Source: Modestobacter lapidis
GTDB taxonomy: Bacteria > Actinomycetota > Actinomycetes > Mycobacteriales > Geodermatophilaceae
Assembly (NCBI GenBank): GCA_019779905.1
Contig: JABAKE010000026.1
Span: forward strand, 1 to 42,129
DNA: 42,129 nt
Reading direction: 5' to 3'
In this document: positions 27,457-37,303 of the stretch, piece after piece
Layout of the letters: each line of letters starts with the position of its first letter
How positions within the stretch are numbered: position 1 is the first letter of the stretch
The notes under the pieces: model-generated
What the model saw: only the letters and a program-made list of their open reading frames with translations
Told to the model about the DNA's origin: nothing
Database searches by the model: none
Program-made: the position numbers and the translations under genes

Positions 27457-28671
27457 TCAGGCCATGGCCTTCTGCAGGTTGCCGTCGATGGCCGCCAGGA
27501 AGTCCTGGGTGGTCAGCCACGGGCTGTCCTTGGAGATCAGCAGCGCCAGGTCCTTGGTCATCTGACCGCTCTCGACGGTGTCGACGCAGACCTTCTCCAG
27601 CGTCTCGGCGAAGCGGGTCACCTCGGGGGTGTTGTCCAGCTTGCCGCGGTGGGCCAGCCCCCGGGTCCAGGCGAAGATCGACGCGATCGGGTTGGTCGAG
27701 GTCTCCTTGCCCTGCTGGTGCTGGCGGTAGTGCCGGGTGACCGTGCCGTGGGCGGCCTCGGCCTCGACCGTACGGCCGTCCGGGGTGGCCAGCACCGAGG
27801 TCATCAGGCCCAGCGAGCCGAAGCCCTGGGCGACGGTGTCGGACTGCACGTCGCCGTCGTAGTTCTTGCAGGCCCAGACGTAACCGCCCTCCCACTTCAG
27901 CGAGGCGGCCACCATGTCGTCGATCAGCCGGTGCTCGTACGTGATGCCGGCGGCCTTGAACTTCTCGGCGAACTCGGCCTGGTAGACCTCCTCGAAGATG
28001 TCCTTGAAGCGACCGTCGTAGGCCTTCAGGATCGTGTTCTTCGTGGACAGGTAGACCGGGTAGCCGCGGTCGAGGCCGTAGTTCAGCGAGGCCTGGGCGA
28101 AGTCGCGGATCGAGGCGTCGAGGTTGTACATCGACAGCGAGATGCCGGCGCCGGGCGCCTGGAAGACCTCGTGCTCGATCGGCTCGGAGCCGTCGTCGGG
28201 GGTGAAGGTGACCGTCAGCCGGCCCGCGGAGGGGAACTTGAAGTCGGTCGCGCGGTACTGGTCGCCGTAGGCGTGACGGCCGACGATGATCGGCTTGGTC
28301 CAGCCCGGCACCAGGCGGGGCACGTTGGCCATGATGATCGGCTCGCGGAAGATGACGCCGCCGAGGATGTTGCGGATCGTCCCGTTGGGCGAGCGGTACA
28401 TGCGCTTGAGGCCGAACTCCTCGACCCGCGCCTCGTCCGGGGTGATGGTGGCGCACTTGACGCCCACGCCGTGCTGCTTGATGGCGTTGGCGGCGTCGAC
28501 GGTGATCTGGTCGTCGGTGGCGTCGCGCGCCTCGATGCCGAGGTCGTAGTACTCCAGGTCCACATCGAGGTACGGCAGGATCAGCTGGTCCTTGATGAAC
28601 TGCCAGATGATCCGGGTCATCTCGTCGCCGTCGAGCTCGACGACCTTGCCCTCTACCTTGATCTTGCTCAC
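27457..28671 (-). CDS. icd: NADP-dependent isocitrate dehydrogenase (homodimeric, eukaryote-like type)
   Basis: Oxidative decarboxylation of isocitrate to 2-oxoglutarate in the TCA cycle. The 404 residues belong to the type II, eukaryote-like family: [15 protein letters not shown], the isocitrate-binding [12 protein letters not shown] (about residues 94-105), FREPI and [22 protein letters not shown] 28671 has AAGGAGA 4-5 nt upstream. A 12-bp tandem duplication just after the stop repeats in-frame TGA codons (TGAGCAGTGGCC twice, then TGA). mdh lies upstream on the same strand, separated by a stop-anchored hairpin. Confidence 0.96.
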   Translation of the reverse strand: MSKIKVEGKVVELDGDEMTRIIWQFIKDQLILPYLDVDLEYYDLGIEARDATDDQITVDAANAIKQHGVGVKCATITPDEARVEEFGLKRMYRSPNGTIRNILGGVIFREPIIMANVPRLVPGWTKPIIVGRHAYGDQYRATDFKFPSAGRLTVTFTPDDGSEPIEHEVFQAPGAGISLSMYNLDASIRDFAQASLNYGLDRGYPVYLSTKNTILKAYDGRFKDIFEEVYQAEFAEKFKAAGITYEHRLIDDMVAASLKWEGGYVWACKNYDGDVQSDTVAQGFGSLGLMTSVLATPDGRTVEAEAAHGTVTRHYRQHQQGKETSTNPIASIFAWTRGLAHRGKLDNTPEVTRFAETLEKVCVDTVESGQMTKDLALLISKDSPWLTTQDFLAAIDGNLQKAMA

Positions 28672-28692
28672 GTGTTCTCCTTTTGCGTTCAT

Positions 28693-28755
28693 GGCCCCGT
28701 TGCAGGGCCCCGCCGCGAGCGTGCGAGCGGTGGGGGGCAGCGGGGTCCTTCCTCA
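28693..28755 (-). repeat. stop-anchored GGACC/GGCC hairpin, copy 4 (mdh-icd gap)
   Basis: On the minus strand the mdh TGA is followed by GGAA-GGACCCCGCTGC. Then come CCCCCC and the core GCTCGCACGCTCG, GGGCCCTG and the closing arm GCAACGGGGCC. It lies between mdh and icd, both leftward, and ends about 20 bp before the icd start. Confidence 0.8.
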
Positions 28756-29706
28756 GAGGTCGGCTACGTCGGACTGCTTCGCACGGACGGCTTCGGCCGC
28801 CTCGCGCAGACCTGCCAGCTCGCTCTCGGACAGGTCGGTCTCGACGACCTTCCGCACGCCCTCGCGGCCGATCTCGGCCTCGACGCCGAGGTAGACACCG
28901 GAGATGCCGTACTGGCCGTCGACCCAGGCGCACACCGGCATGCAGGCACCGGAGTCCTCGATGACCGCACGGGCCATCCGGGCGGCGGCCGCGGACGGGG
29001 CGAAGTAGGCCGAGCCGGTCTTGAGCAGCGCGACCACCTCGGCGCCGCCGTTGCGGGTGCGGGTGACCAGGTGCTCGATGCGGTCGGCGGGCAACACGTC
29101 GGCCAGCGGCCTGCCGTCGACGGTGCAGCGGGACGGCACCGGCACCATGGTGTCGCCGTGCGAGCCGAGGGTCAGCGTGCGCACCGAGGACACCGGGACG
29201 CCGAGCTCCCCGGCGATGTTGTTGGTGAAGCGGGCGGTGTCGAGCATCCCGGCCTGGCCCATCACCCGGCCCTTCGGGAATCCACTGGCCAGCTGGGCCA
29301 GCGCGGTCATCTCGTCCAGCGGGTTGGACACCACGATGAGCACGGCGTCGGGCGAGGTCTGCGCGATGCTCTCGGCGACCTGGCGGACGATGCCGGCGTT
29401 GGTCTCGATGAGGTCCATCCGGCTCATGCCGGGCTTGCGGGGCAGCCCCGCGGTGATGACGACGACGTCGGAGCCCTCGGTGCCCTCGTAGGAGCCGCCG
29501 CCGACGCCGACCACCGTCGTCTCGAAGCCCTCGATCGGCCGCGACTGGTTGATGTCCAGTGCCAGGCCCTCGGGCTTGCCCTCGATGATGTCGGTGAGCA
29601 CGACGGTCTCGAAGACGTCGTACTCAGCGAGCCGAAGTGCGGTGGTGGAGCCGTAGAAGCCGGCGCCGACAACGGTGACCTTGCCCCTCCGAGCCTGCTC
29701 TGCCAT
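28753..29706 (-). CDS. mdh: malate dehydrogenase
   Basis: NAD-dependent oxidation of malate to oxaloacetate. The 317-residue enzyme is the LDH-like class: VTVVGAGFYGSTTALRLAE (Rossmann motif), SDVVVITAGLPRKPGMSR (catalytic-loop Arg), VVSNPLDEM and the proton-relay His in GSHGDTMVP (about 183). ATG 29706 (MAEQARRGKVTVV) has a TAGGTT hexamer 7 nt upstream and no clear Shine-Dalgarno. It clusters with icd and, 7 kb away, sucCD, all TCA genes. Confidence 0.95.
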   Translation of the reverse strand: MAEQARRGKVTVVGAGFYGSTTALRLAEYDVFETVVLTDIIEGKPEGLALDINQSRPIEGFETTVVGVGGGSYEGTEGSDVVVITAGLPRKPGMSRMDLIETNAGIVRQVAESIAQTSPDAVLIVVSNPLDEMTALAQLASGFPKGRVMGQAGMLDTARFTNNIAGELGVPVSSVRTLTLGSHGDTMVPVPSRCTVDGRPLADVLPADRIEHLVTRTRNGGAEVVALLKTGSAYFAPSAAAARMARAVIEDSGACMPVCAWVDGQYGISGVYLGVEAEIGREGVRKVVETDLSESELAGLREAAEAVRAKQSDVADL

Positions 29707-29713
29707 GTCCGCC

Positions 29714-29719
29714 AACCTA
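29714..29719 (-). promoter_or_regulatory. putative -10 hexamer TAGGTT of mdh (leaderless)
   Basis: On the minus strand TAGGTT is followed by 7 nt and the mdh ATG. It sits in the 44-bp gap after the DUF3017 gene, so mdh may have its own promoter. Confidence 0.45.
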
Positions 29720-29750
29720 GCGCCTTGCCGGCACCGGGCGCCCGCGCGGG

Positions 29751-30077
29751 TCAGTCGCTGGGCAGCGTGAGCGCGAGGACGGCGATGGTCAGACCGGCAC
29801 CGGCGGTGAGGGTGACATCCATCGTCCGGCTGCGGACGGCGAGGAAGCCCAGCCGGGGCAGCGGGAGGAGCAGCCGGAACAGCGCGGCCACGGCGAGGGC
29901 CAGGCCGACGACGAGCAGGCCCCGCCGCCAGTGGTCGAGAGCGACCATCGCCAGCCCCACCCCGACGACGACGATCACCAGGAAGAGCGGCCACTGGCGG
30001 ACCAGGCCGGCCACCAGCGGCCGCCGCACATAGAGCGGCGGCCGGCTGTCCGAGGACGGGGCGGCCGGGGAGCTCAT
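29751..30077 (-). CDS. DUF3017 small membrane protein
   Basis: A 108-residue protein with three hydrophobic segments: [44 protein letters not shown] and [19 protein letters not shown]. The linking motif [13 protein letters not shown] is typical of the actinobacterial DUF3017 family. Its ATG overlaps the folD stop by 4 bp, and this folD-DUF3017 pairing is conserved in actinobacteria (Rv3356c-Rv3355c). Function unknown. Confidence 0.85.
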   Translation of the reverse strand: MSSPAAPSSDSRPPLYVRRPLVAGLVRQWPLFLVIVVVGVGLAMVALDHWRRGLLVVGLALAVAALFRLLLPLPRLGFLAVRSRTMDVTLTAGAGLTIAVLALTLPSD

Positions 30078-30943
30078 GCGGTCAGCGCCTCGGCGCCCAC
30101 GGCCTGCTCGGCGGCGAGGACCACGTTGGCCAGCAGCATCGCCCGGGTCATCGGGCCGACCCCACCGGGGTTGGGGGCCACGTGACCGGCGACCCCGGCG
30201 ACGTCGGCAGCGACGTCCCCGGCGATCCTGCCGTCCACCCGGCTCACCCCGACGTCGAGGACGGCGGCGCCCGGCCTGACCATGTCTGCGGTGATCAGCC
30301 CGGGCACGCCGGCCGCGGCCACCACGACGTCGGCCGTGCGCGTGTGTGCGGCGAGGTCGCGGGTGGCGGTGTGGCACAGGGTCACGGTGGCGTTCTCGGT
30401 GCGCCGGGTCAGCAGCAGGCCCAGCGGCCGGCCGACGGTGATGCCGCGGCCGATCACCACCACCTCGGCGCCGGCGAGCGGCACGTCGTAGCGGCGCAGC
30501 AGCTCGACGATCCCCTGCGGGGTGCACGGCAGCGGCGCGGGGACGCCGAGGACGAGGCGGCCGAGGTTGACCGGGTGCAGGCCGTCGGCGTCCTTGGCCG
30601 GGTCCATCCGCTCGAGGACGACGCTCTCGTCCAGCCCCCGCGGGAGCGGCAGTTGCACGATGTAGCCGGTGCAGTCGGGGTCGGCGTTGAACTCGTCGAC
30701 GACGGCCAGCACATCGGCGAGGTCGGCGGTGGCCGGCAGTTCCCGCTGCAGGCTGGCGATACCGACCTGCGCGCAGTCCTTGTGCTTGGCCGAGACGTAC
30801 CAGCGGCTGCCCGGGTCGTCGCCGACCAGCAGGGTGCCCAGTCCGGGACGCCGTCCCGCCGCCGCGAGGGCCGTCACGCGCCCGGTGAGCTCGGCACGGA
30901 TCGCTGCCGCGGTCGCCTTGCCGTCCAACGTCGTCGCCACCAC
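30074..30943 (-). CDS. folD: bifunctional methylene-THF dehydrogenase / methenyl-THF cyclohydrolase
   Basis: Interconverts 5,10-methylene-, methenyl- and 10-formyl-tetrahydrofolate with NADP, supplying formyl groups for PurN and PurH encoded nearby. The 289 residues carry the substrate/catalytic segment [17 protein letters not shown] (usual YVXXK, K about 55), [23 protein letters not shown] and the NADP motif [20 protein letters not shown] 30943 or GTG 30940 are both possible starts. A CAGACT hexamer ends about 6 nt upstream of the first. Confidence 0.95.
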   Translation of the reverse strand: MVATTLDGKATAAAIRAELTGRVTALAAAGRRPGLGTLLVGDDPGSRWYVSAKHKDCAQVGIASLQRELPATADLADVLAVVDEFNADPDCTGYIVQLPLPRGLDESVVLERMDPAKDADGLHPVNLGRLVLGVPAPLPCTPQGIVELLRRYDVPLAGAEVVVIGRGITVGRPLGLLLTRRTENATVTLCHTATRDLAAHTRTADVVVAAAGVPGLITADMVRPGAAVLDVGVSRVDGRIAGDVAADVAGVAGHVAPNPGGVGPMTRAMLLANVVLAAEQAVGAEALTA

Positions 30944-31035
30944 GGCCCCAGTCTGCCCGACGTCCCGGTCCCGAGCCCCCGGCCACCCTAGGCTCGCAGC
31001 ACCGACCGCCCCGTCTGCGCGCAGGAGAACTCCCG

Positions 31036-31767
31036 ATGACCGATGCCGCCGGCAGCACCGGGCACGGCAGCACGGCGTACCGCGGTACGGCCGGGCAGCC
31101 GCTGGCCGACCAGCCGACCGAGGTGGTCCCGCTGGACCGGTACGAGATCCCGCACGAGACGTCGTACGACCCGGCGCACGCCACGCAGCGGTTCGATCCG
31201 CCGTCCTCGCGCCGGGACGACGACCACCTCGCCGACCTCCTCGGCGAGCCCGACGACACCGGCGACGGGGACGATGGCCGCGACGGCGACCAGGACTGGG
31301 CGCCCGACCACAGCACCGCCCCGGTGTCGGCCCGCCGGGCCGACACCCTGGCCGGGCTGCTGCTCCTGCTGGCCGGGATGGCCGCCGGGGTGAGCCTGCT
31401 CGTGGTCTGGGTGAACGGCGGCGGGACCGGGCTGGACCTGGTCCGCGCCGGCCTCGACGACGCCCGACAGGGTGCCGCGACGCTGGGCGGCACCGGATCG
31501 TGGCAGCCGCTGGCCGTCGTGGGCGGCGGCATCGCGCTGTTCGTGCTGGGCCTGCTCATGTACGCCCCGGCCCGCACCCACCGGTTCCTCGGCGTGCTGG
31601 CCCTGCTGGTGTCCCTCGTGGTCGCGGCCGGCGTCCTGGTGCCGCTGGCCGACGCGAACTGGAACCTCCCCCGCTGGGCCGTCGGCGCCTGGTTCACCGC
31701 CGCCGTCGCGGGTCTGGGCCTGCTGGGCGCCCTGAAGGCGCTCTCCACGGGTCCAAAACCGAGGTGA
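31036..31767 (+). CDS. four-TM membrane protein with acidic N-terminal tail, function unknown
   Basis: 243 residues. The first 100 are hydrophilic and Asp-rich ([23 protein letters not shown]). Four hydrophobic segments follow: [61 protein letters not shown] and [21 protein letters not shown] 31036 has GCAGGAGA about 8 nt upstream and a TAGGCT hexamer about 40 nt upstream. No family was recognised; it is divergent from folD. Confidence 0.75.
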   Translation: MTDAAGSTGHGSTAYRGTAGQPLADQPTEVVPLDRYEIPHETSYDPAHATQRFDPPSSRRDDDHLADLLGEPDDTGDGDDGRDGDQDWAPDHSTAPVSARRADTLAGLLLLLAGMAAGVSLLVVWVNGGGTGLDLVRAGLDDARQGAATLGGTGSWQPLAVVGGGIALFVLGLLMYAPARTHRFLGVLALLVSLVVAAGVLVPLADANWNLPRWAVGAWFTAAVAGLGLLGALKALSTGPKPR

Positions 31768-31927
31768 CCGGGGTCGCGGTCCGGTAGGACCGCTGTGGTC
31801 TGACGGCGCGGGGGCCACCCTTCACCCGCTCCAGCTCGGCGCAGTCCCAGTCGACCCGAGCGAAATCCTCACCCTCCCAGGACGTGCCGGACTCCGGCGG
31901 GCCGACGTGCGGCCGGGTGTTCCGCAT
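31768..31927 (-). pseudogene. possible remnant of a pentapeptide-repeat-like gene
   Basis: In the 290-bp gap before the purH hairpin, a leftward frame from ATG 31927 reads MRNTRPHVGPPESGTSWEGE and then DFARVDWDCAELERVKGGPR. The DFARVDWDCAELERV part looks like pentapeptide repeats. The frame then loses protein-like character and runs into the neighbouring gene, so at most it is a truncated remnant. No other feature is visible in this gap apart from the repeat. Confidence 0.3.
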
Positions 31928-31953
31928 CAGAGCAGGCCTCGTCCTTCGTTCCT

Positions 31954-32060
31954 GGCCTCGCTGCAGGGCCCGCCGCGAGCCTGGTGACGTACTGGAACGG
32001 CCAGCCTTCAGGGTCCCGCGCCGAGCGTGCGAGGCGTGGGGGAAGGCTGGTCCTCTTTCA
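31954..32060 (-). repeat. stop-anchored GGACC/GGCC hairpin, copy 5 (after purH; complete plus partial copy)
   Basis: On the minus strand the purH TGA is followed by AAGA-GGACCAGCCTTC. Then come core GCCTCGCACGCTCGG, CCCTG and the fully complementary arm GAAGGCTGGCC (ending at 31999). A second partial copy (31954-31983) keeps GGCTCGCGGCGGGCCCTGCAG and CGAGGCC but lacks a matching 5' arm. Confidence 0.8.
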
Positions 32061-33608
32061 GTGGGCGAAGTGCCGGGTGCCGGTGAGATACAGGGTGATG
32101 CCGGCCGCGGCCGCGGCCTCGACCACCTCGGCGTCCCGCACCGACCCGCCCGGCTGGGCCACGGCCCGCACCCCGGCGTCCAGCAGCACCTGCAGGCCGT
32201 CGGCGAAGGGGAAGAAGGCGTCGGAGGCGGCCACCGACCCCGCGGCCCGCTCCCCCGCGCGCGCGACGGCCAGCCGGGCGGCGTCCACCCGGTTGACCTG
32301 GCCCATGCCGACGCCCACCGTCGCCCGGTCGCTGGCCAGCAGGATGGCGTTGCTGCGCACGGCCCGCACGCTGCGCCAGGCGAAGACCAGGTCGTCGAGC
32401 GCGGCGGCGTCCAGCGGCTCACCGCAGGCCAGCGCCCAGCTGGTCGGGTCGTCGCCGGGAGCGTCGATCCGGTCGGCGGTCTGCAGCAGCAGCCCGCCGC
32501 TGACCGCCCGCAGCTCCACCGACAGCCGCGGCGCCTCCGGCATGCGCAGCAGCCGGATGTTCTTCTTCCCGGTCAGCACGCCCAGCGCGTCCTCGGTGAA
32601 CGAGGGGGCGACGACGACCTCGGTGAACACCTCGGAGATCTGCTCGGCCAGCGTCAGGTCGACCTCGCGGTTGGCCGCGATCACGCCGCCGAACGCCGAG
32701 ACCGGGTCGCAGGCGTGCGCCTTGCGGTGCGCCGCGGCGATGTCGGCGCCGACCGCGATACCGCACGGGTTGGCGTGCTTGATGATCGCCACGCACGGGT
32801 CGGCGTGGTCGTGCGCGGCACGCCAGGCGGCGTCGGTGTCGACGTAGTTGTTGTAGGACATCTGCTTGCCGTGCAGCTGCTCGGCGTCGGCCAGCCCGGG
32901 CTGCCCGCTGCGGTACAGCGCCGCGCCCTGATGCGGGTTCTCGCCGTAGCGCAGCACGTCGGTGCGCTCCCAGCTGCCCCCGACCCACTCCGGGAAGCCG
33001 CTCTCGTCGTCGGGAGCCAGCACGTTGCCCATCCAGGAGGCGACGGCGACGTCGTAGGCCGCGGTGTGCCGGAACGCCTCGGCCGCCAGACCCTGCCGCT
33101 GGGCGAGGGTGAAGCCGCCCCCGGCCACGGCCGCGAGCACCTCGGCGTAGCGGCCCGGGTCGACGACGACGGCCACCGACGGATGGTTCTTCCCCGCCGC
33201 CCGGACCATCGCCGGGCCGCCGATGTCGATCTGCTCCACGCACTCGTCGGGCGTGGCACCCGAGGCCACCGTCTCGCTGAACGGGTAGAGGTTCACCACG
33301 ACCAGGTCGAACGGCGTGATCCCGAGCTCGGCGAGCTGGCGGACGTGCTCGGGCCTGCGCCGGTCGGCGAGGATCCCGGCGTGCACCGACGGGTGCAGGG
33401 TCTTCACCCGCCCGTCGAGGCACTCGGGAAAGCCGGTCACTTGCTCCACCGGTGTGACGGGGATGCCGGCGGCGGCGATCCGGGCCGCGGTGGCGCCGGT
33501 GCTCACCAGCTCCACGCCGGCCTCGGCCAGCCCGCGGGCGAGCTCCTCGACGCCGCTCTTGTCGTAGACGCCCAGCAGGGCCCGGCGTACGGGGGTGCGC
33601 TCGCTCAT
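32058..33608 (-). CDS. purH: bifunctional AICAR transformylase / IMP cyclohydrolase
   Basis: Last two steps of purine biosynthesis. Of 516 residues, the N-terminal 200 form the MGS-like IMP cyclohydrolase domain ([47 protein letters not shown]). The rest is the AICAR formyltransferase domain, with catalytic K and H in [13 protein letters not shown] (about 273-285), [15 protein letters not shown] and [11 protein letters not shown]. It starts 4 bp inside the end of purN, so the two are coupled. Confidence 0.97.
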   Translation of the reverse strand: MSERTPVRRALLGVYDKSGVEELARGLAEAGVELVSTGATAARIAAAGIPVTPVEQVTGFPECLDGRVKTLHPSVHAGILADRRRPEHVRQLAELGITPFDLVVVNLYPFSETVASGATPDECVEQIDIGGPAMVRAAGKNHPSVAVVVDPGRYAEVLAAVAGGGFTLAQRQGLAAEAFRHTAAYDVAVASWMGNVLAPDDESGFPEWVGGSWERTDVLRYGENPHQGAALYRSGQPGLADAEQLHGKQMSYNNYVDTDAAWRAAHDHADPCVAIIKHANPCGIAVGADIAAAHRKAHACDPVSAFGGVIAANREVDLTLAEQISEVFTEVVVAPSFTEDALGVLTGKKNIRLLRMPEAPRLSVELRAVSGGLLLQTADRIDAPGDDPTSWALACGEPLDAAALDDLVFAWRSVRAVRSNAILLASDRATVGVGMGQVNRVDAARLAVARAGERAAGSVAASDAFFPFADGLQVLLDAGVRAVAQPGGSVRDAEVVEAAAAAGITLYLTGTRHFAH

Positions 33609-34261
33609 CGACTGGTCTCCTCTGTTCCGGTTCGGGTGGTCTGGGGGCGGGCGGCCGGCGCGGCCGCGGGGCCGGTGGTGGCCAGGCTCGCCACCGTGGC
33701 GACCAGGAGGTCACGCTCCACGATCTTGATGCGCTCGTGCAGCTGCGGCTCGTCGTCCCCGGGCCGGATCGGCACCGGCCGCTGGGCGAGCAGCGGCCCG
33801 GTGTCGACCCCGGCATCGACCACGTGGACGGTGGCGCCGGTGCGCGGGACGCCGGCGGCGAGGGCGTCCCGGACGGCGTGCGCCCCGGGGAAGGCGGGCA
33901 GCAGGGCGGGGTGGGTGTTGACGACCCGGCCGGCGAAGGCCGCCAACACCGCCGGGCCCAGCAGTTTCATGAAGCCGGCGCAGACCACCCAGTCGGGCCG
34001 GTGGACGGCGAGCTCCACGGCCAGCGCGCGGTCCCAGGCGGCCCGGTCGGGGTGCTCCCGCAGCGGCGTCACGAACGTGGTCAGGCCGCGGGACCTGGCC
34101 GCGTCCAGGCCGGGGGCGGCCCGGTCGGAACCGACGGCGACGACCTCGGCGGGGTACCGCGGGTCATCGGCCGCGGCGAGCAGCGCGGCACAGAGCGTGC
34201 CGGCCCCGGACAGCAGCACGACCACGCGGGCCCGCGGAACGGCGGGCGCAGCGGCGGGCAC
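33605..34261 (-). CDS. purN: phosphoribosylglycinamide formyltransferase
   Basis: Transfers formyl from 10-formyl-THF to GAR in purine biosynthesis. 218 residues: N-terminal [18 protein letters not shown] (GART phosphate loop), [16 protein letters not shown], and the catalytic region [16 protein letters not shown] with Asn and His, followed by [16 protein letters not shown] with the catalytic Asp. An extra C-terminal tail of about 20 polar residues follows. The GTG start has TAGGGT 6 nt upstream and no Shine-Dalgarno. Confidence 0.95.
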   Translation of the reverse strand: MPAAAPAVPRARVVVLLSGAGTLCAALLAAADDPRYPAEVVAVGSDRAAPGLDAARSRGLTTFVTPLREHPDRAAWDRALAVELAVHRPDWVVCAGFMKLLGPAVLAAFAGRVVNTHPALLPAFPGAHAVRDALAAGVPRTGATVHVVDAGVDTGPLLAQRPVPIRPGDDEPQLHERIKIVERDLLVATVASLATTGPAAAPAARPQTTRTGTEETSR

Positions 34262-34267
34262 CGCCCG

Positions 34268-34273
34268 ACCCTA
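34268..34273 (-). promoter_or_regulatory. putative -10 hexamer TAGGGT of purN-purH (leaderless)
   Basis: On the minus strand TAGGGT is followed by 6 nt and the GTG start of purN, in the 56-bp gap after the DUF6350 gene. Confidence 0.45.
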
Positions 34274-34317
34274 TCGGCCGCCCGGGCCCGTCCGGCGGGG
34301 TGCGTCACCCCCCGCGG

Positions 34318-35514
34318 TCACCCGCGCGACCGCCACCGGCTGACGGCGGCGGCCGGCGCGGCGGCCAGACCTGCCTGGGCGGCGACCGACAGCCCGGTGG
34401 CCAGCGCCGGCGCGCCCACCTCCGCGAGCCCGGCGTCGCCCAGCTGCCCTCCACCCAGGAGCACGAACACGCCGGCGAGCAGCCCGACGCCGATCCCGGC
34501 GACGATGCCCCAGAGCGCGGCGGTGACCGTGCCGCCGTCGGCATCGCCCATCCGGCGGCCCAGCGCGGTCCCGACGCCCAGACCGGCGAGGACGGGCAGC
34601 GCCTGGGAGACGAAGGCCAGCAGTGGCACGGCCTGGGTGTCGGGCAGCGCGGCGACCAGCGGTAGCGCCGGGACACCGCCGAGCGTGACGCCCCCGACGG
34701 AGATCACGGTGCCGGCGCCGACCAGGAAGCCGGGCCCGGCGGCCAGGCCGATGACGGCGGCGGTGGCGTTGGGTAGCAGCAGGAGACTGAGCCCCACCTG
34801 ACCCGCGGCGCCGGCGCCGGCGCCGCCCAGCCCGGTGGTCAGCGCCGCCACGCCCTCGATGTCGACGGCCAGCGCGACCGCGACGACGGCGGTGCAGCCG
34901 GCGGCCAGCCACCACGCGCCGGCCAGCGCCGCCCGGCACACCGCCGTCGCCGGGCCGGGGAACCGGTCGAGCACCGCGGCGCCCAGTTCCGACTCCCGGA
35001 GCACGCCCAGCCCTCCGGCGACGAGCGCCAGCACGGCCGCTCCGGCCGCCGGCCGGAGGAGCCCGATCGACGCTCCGGCCGCGGTCACCAGCGCGGCCAC
35101 GGCCACGGTGAGCGCGGTGTGCACGCCGACGAGCACCGCCACGGCGCCGGCGACAGCCCCCGGCTCGTGCAGTTCCCGGAGCGCGACGACGGACCGGCCG
35201 GCGCGGCTGAGCCCCCACGCGACGCCCAGGGTGAGCAGCAGCGGGGCGATGCGTAGCGGGCCGGACGCCACGTGCAGCTCCGCTCCGTGCGCGAGCAACC
35301 ACAGCTGTCCGGCGACCTGACCCGAGGAGGACAACGGCAGGCCACCGGCCGGGTCGAGCTGCTGGACGACGACCAGCGCCAGGAGCAGGGCGAGCAGCCC
35401 GGTTCCCGTGACGGCGAGCCCCGTCGCGGCGGCCACCCATCCGGTGCCCGGGCCCCACGGCTCCCCCGGCCGGCGCTGCGCCGTGCGGGGCAGGCGAGGC
35501 AGCAGGGACGTCAC
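34318..35514 (-). CDS. DUF6350 (PerM-like) multi-pass membrane protein
   Basis: A 398-residue very hydrophobic protein with about ten TM segments. It includes GTGLLALLLALVVVQQL near residue 40, GQLWLLAHGAELHVASGPL near 70-90 (a conserved-looking loop), and AVIGLAAGPGFLVGAGTVIS near 250. Position directly before purN-purH and after an Rv0954-like gene matches mycobacterial Rv0955 (PerM), which from the literature stabilises the divisome. GTG 35514 (VTSLLPRL) gives a family-like start, but its GGAGGA is unusually close; an upstream GTG at 35556 is possible. Confidence 0.78.
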   Translation of the reverse strand: MTSLLPRLPRTAQRRPGEPWGPGTGWVAAATGLAVTGTGLLALLLALVVVQQLDPAGGLPLSSSGQVAGQLWLLAHGAELHVASGPLRIAPLLLTLGVAWGLSRAGRSVVALRELHEPGAVAGAVAVLVGVHTALTVAVAALVTAAGASIGLLRPAAGAAVLALVAGGLGVLRESELGAAVLDRFPGPATAVCRAALAGAWWLAAGCTAVVAVALAVDIEGVAALTTGLGGAGAGAAGQVGLSLLLLPNATAAVIGLAAGPGFLVGAGTVISVGGVTLGGVPALPLVAALPDTQAVPLLAFVSQALPVLAGLGVGTALGRRMGDADGGTVTAALWGIVAGIGVGLLAGVFVLLGGGQLGDAGLAEVGAPALATGLSVAAQAGLAAAPAAAVSRWRSRG

Positions 35515-35603
35515 TCCTCCACTCTCGCAAGCCCAGCGGACGGACGCCCGCCGCACGCGCCGGGCGTCGGGCGAGTTCCCGGTCGCACCGCGCGGGCCGG
35601 TGG

Positions 35604-36113
35604 TCAGCCGCCCGCGGCGGGCGGGTCACCGGGGACGGGGTCGTGCGCGACCGGATCCGGCCGGCCGGCACCGGCGGCCGCCCGCAGCTCCGGCAGCAAC
35701 GCCCGCGCCGCCGAGACCGCGACCGCGACCGTCACCAGCAGGGCGAGCAGCGGAACGGGCTCGAAGCCGTAGTCGGTGCTGCGCAGCCAGGTGACCAGGG
35801 TGAGCAGGAACGCGGGCGCGGCGAGCCCGAGGGTGACGCCGCTACGGGGAAACGGCACCGGCACCGCGACGACGGCGGTGAGCAGCGCCCAGGCCCCGGC
35901 GGCGACCAGCAGGACCGCGCCGATGGGCACCAGGACGGAGAAGCCGTAGCCACTGGCCGAGATCCGGCCGAGCACGTCGAGGGTGACCGCGGCCCAGGGC
36001 AGGAGGCCGAGCACCACGTACAGCAGTGCGCCGGCCGCGGGGACCAGGTCGTGCACTGCCGGCCGGCGGGTGGCCGACCCCTTCCGGGCCCGGGGCTGCT
36101 CGTCGGGCGTCAT
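35604..36113 (-). CDS. four-TM membrane protein (Rv0954/DUF5336-like by position)
   Basis: 169 residues with four TM segments: LVPAAGALLYVVLGLLPWAAV, FSVLVPIGAVLLVAAGAWALLTAV, GVTLGLAAPAFLLTLVTWL and PVPLLALLVTVAVAVSAARALL. Short polar ends include a Pro/Asp-rich C-terminus. ATG 36113 has GGAGG about 9 nt upstream; ATG 36122 would abut it. Placement between sucD and the PerM-like gene mirrors mycobacterial Rv0954, a cell-division-associated membrane protein. The family call is by synteny more than sequence. Confidence 0.7.
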   Translation of the reverse strand: MTPDEQPRARKGSATRRPAVHDLVPAAGALLYVVLGLLPWAAVTLDVLGRISASGYGFSVLVPIGAVLLVAAGAWALLTAVVAVPVPFPRSGVTLGLAAPAFLLTLVTWLRSTDYGFEPVPLLALLVTVAVAVSAARALLPELRAAAGAGRPDPVAHDPVPGDPPAAGG

Positions 36114-36244
36114 GCCCGCCATCCTCCCCGTCGTCCGGTCGCCCGCGGCGGTCGTGGCGGCCGCACCGCCCGGTGCGACAGCACCGGGACAGCACCGGAG
36201 ACGCCGCTGCCCGGCGCCCCGTACGGGGCACCGGGCAGCGGTGC

Positions 36245-36333
36245 GGCCCTCCTGCAGGGGCCCGCCGCGCAGTGGCCGCGTCCAGAGGCTCGCCCTGAGC
36301 TTGCGAAGGGTGAGCGGACGCGGTCCTTCTTCA
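36245..36333 (-). repeat. stop-anchored GGACC/GGCC hairpin, copy 6 (after sucD; complete plus partial copy)
   Basis: On the minus strand the sucD TGA is followed by AGAA-GGACCGCGTCC. Then come inner stem GCTCACCCT / AGGGCGAGC around TCGCAAGCTC, CTCTG, and the closing arm GGACGCGGCC. A partial second copy (36245-36272) retains GCGGCGGGCCCCTGCAG and GAGGGCC only. Confidence 0.8.
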
Positions 36334-37209
36334 GCCTCCGACGATCTCCCGCATGAGGCGGGCGGCCTCCGACGGGGTCTTCCCGACCTTCACGCCGGCG
36401 GCCTCGAGGGCCTCCTGCTTGGCGGCCGCCGTCCCGGCCGAGCCCGAGACGATCGCGCCCGCGTGGCCCATCGTCTTCCCCTCCGGTGCGGTGAAGCCGG
36501 CGACGTAGCCGACGACGGGCTTGGTCACGTTGGCCTTGATGAAGTCGGCGGCGCGCTCCTCGGCGTCCCCACCGATCTCACCGATCATCACGATGGCCTC
36601 GGTCTCCGGGTCGTCCTGGAAGGCCTGCAGACAGTCGATGTGCGTCGTCCCGATGACCGGGTCGCCGCCGATGCCCACGGCGGTGGAGAAACCGATGTCC
36701 CGGAGCTCGTACATCATCTGGTAGGTCAGCGTGCCGGACTTGCTGACCAGCCCGATCTTCCCGGCCTGGGTGATGTTGGCCGGGATGATGCCGGCGTTGG
36801 AGCGTCCGGGGCTGATCAGTCCCGGGCAGTTGGGGCCGATGATCCGGGTCGAACCGCCCTGGGCGTGCGCCCAGAAGTAGGTCGAGTCGTGCACCGGGAT
36901 GCCCTCGGTGATGACCACGCACATCCCGATTCGCGCATCCACGGCCTCCAGGACGGCGCCCTTGGCGAACTTCGGCGGCACGAAGACGACGCTGACGTCG
37001 GCCCCGGTCTCCTTCATCGCGTCGGCCACGGAGCCGAAGACGGGCACCGAGGCGCCGTCGAACTCGACGCTCTGGCCGGCCTTGCTGGGGTTGACGCCAC
37101 CGACGACGGCGGTGCCGGAGGCGAGCATGCGCTGGGTGTGCTTGCGCCCCTCGGAACCGGTCATGCCCTGGACGATGACCTTGCTGTTCTCGGTGAGGAA
37201 GATCGACAT
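36331..37209 (-). CDS. sucD: succinyl-CoA synthetase (ADP-forming) alpha subunit
   Basis: Binds CoA and carries the phosphohistidine of succinyl-CoA ligase in the TCA cycle. 292 residues: [19 protein letters not shown] (CoA-binding N-domain), [17 protein letters not shown], and the phospho-His in [12 protein letters not shown] (about H249). The ATG at 37209 begins [15 protein letters not shown] as in relatives; the ribosome site is weak. It lies 91 bp after the sucC stop, with a stop-anchored hairpin in between. Confidence 0.97.
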   Translation of the reverse strand: MSIFLTENSKVIVQGMTGSEGRKHTQRMLASGTAVVGGVNPSKAGQSVEFDGASVPVFGSVADAMKETGADVSVVFVPPKFAKGAVLEAVDARIGMCVVITEGIPVHDSTYFWAHAQGGSTRIIGPNCPGLISPGRSNAGIIPANITQAGKIGLVSKSGTLTYQMMYELRDIGFSTAVGIGGDPVIGTTHIDCLQAFQDDPETEAIVMIGEIGGDAEERAADFIKANVTKPVVGYVAGFTAPEGKTMGHAGAIVSGSAGTAAAKQEALEAAGVKVGKTPSEAARLMREIVGG

Positions 37210-37243
37210 GTTGTTCAGTCCGTTCTTGGCGAGCCGCCGGTAC

Positions 37244-37303
37244 GGCCCCTTCAGGGGCCCGCGCCGAGCTTGCGAGGTGTGGGGGAAGGGGGTCCTTCTG
37301 TTA
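37244..37303 (-). repeat. stop-anchored GGACC/GGCC hairpin, copy 7 (sucC-sucD gap)
   Basis: On the minus strand the sucC TAA is followed by CAGAA-GGACCCCCTTC. Then come core ACCTCGCAAGCTCGG, CCCCTG and closing arm GAAGGGGCC, with one unpaired C in the outer helix. It lies inside the sucCD operon, about 35 bp before the sucD start. Confidence 0.8.

Noticed and set aside
31768..32057. A functional small gene in the gap before purH
   Set aside because: Only about 20 residues look protein-like and the frame then runs into a neighbouring gene; it is listed only as a possible remnant.
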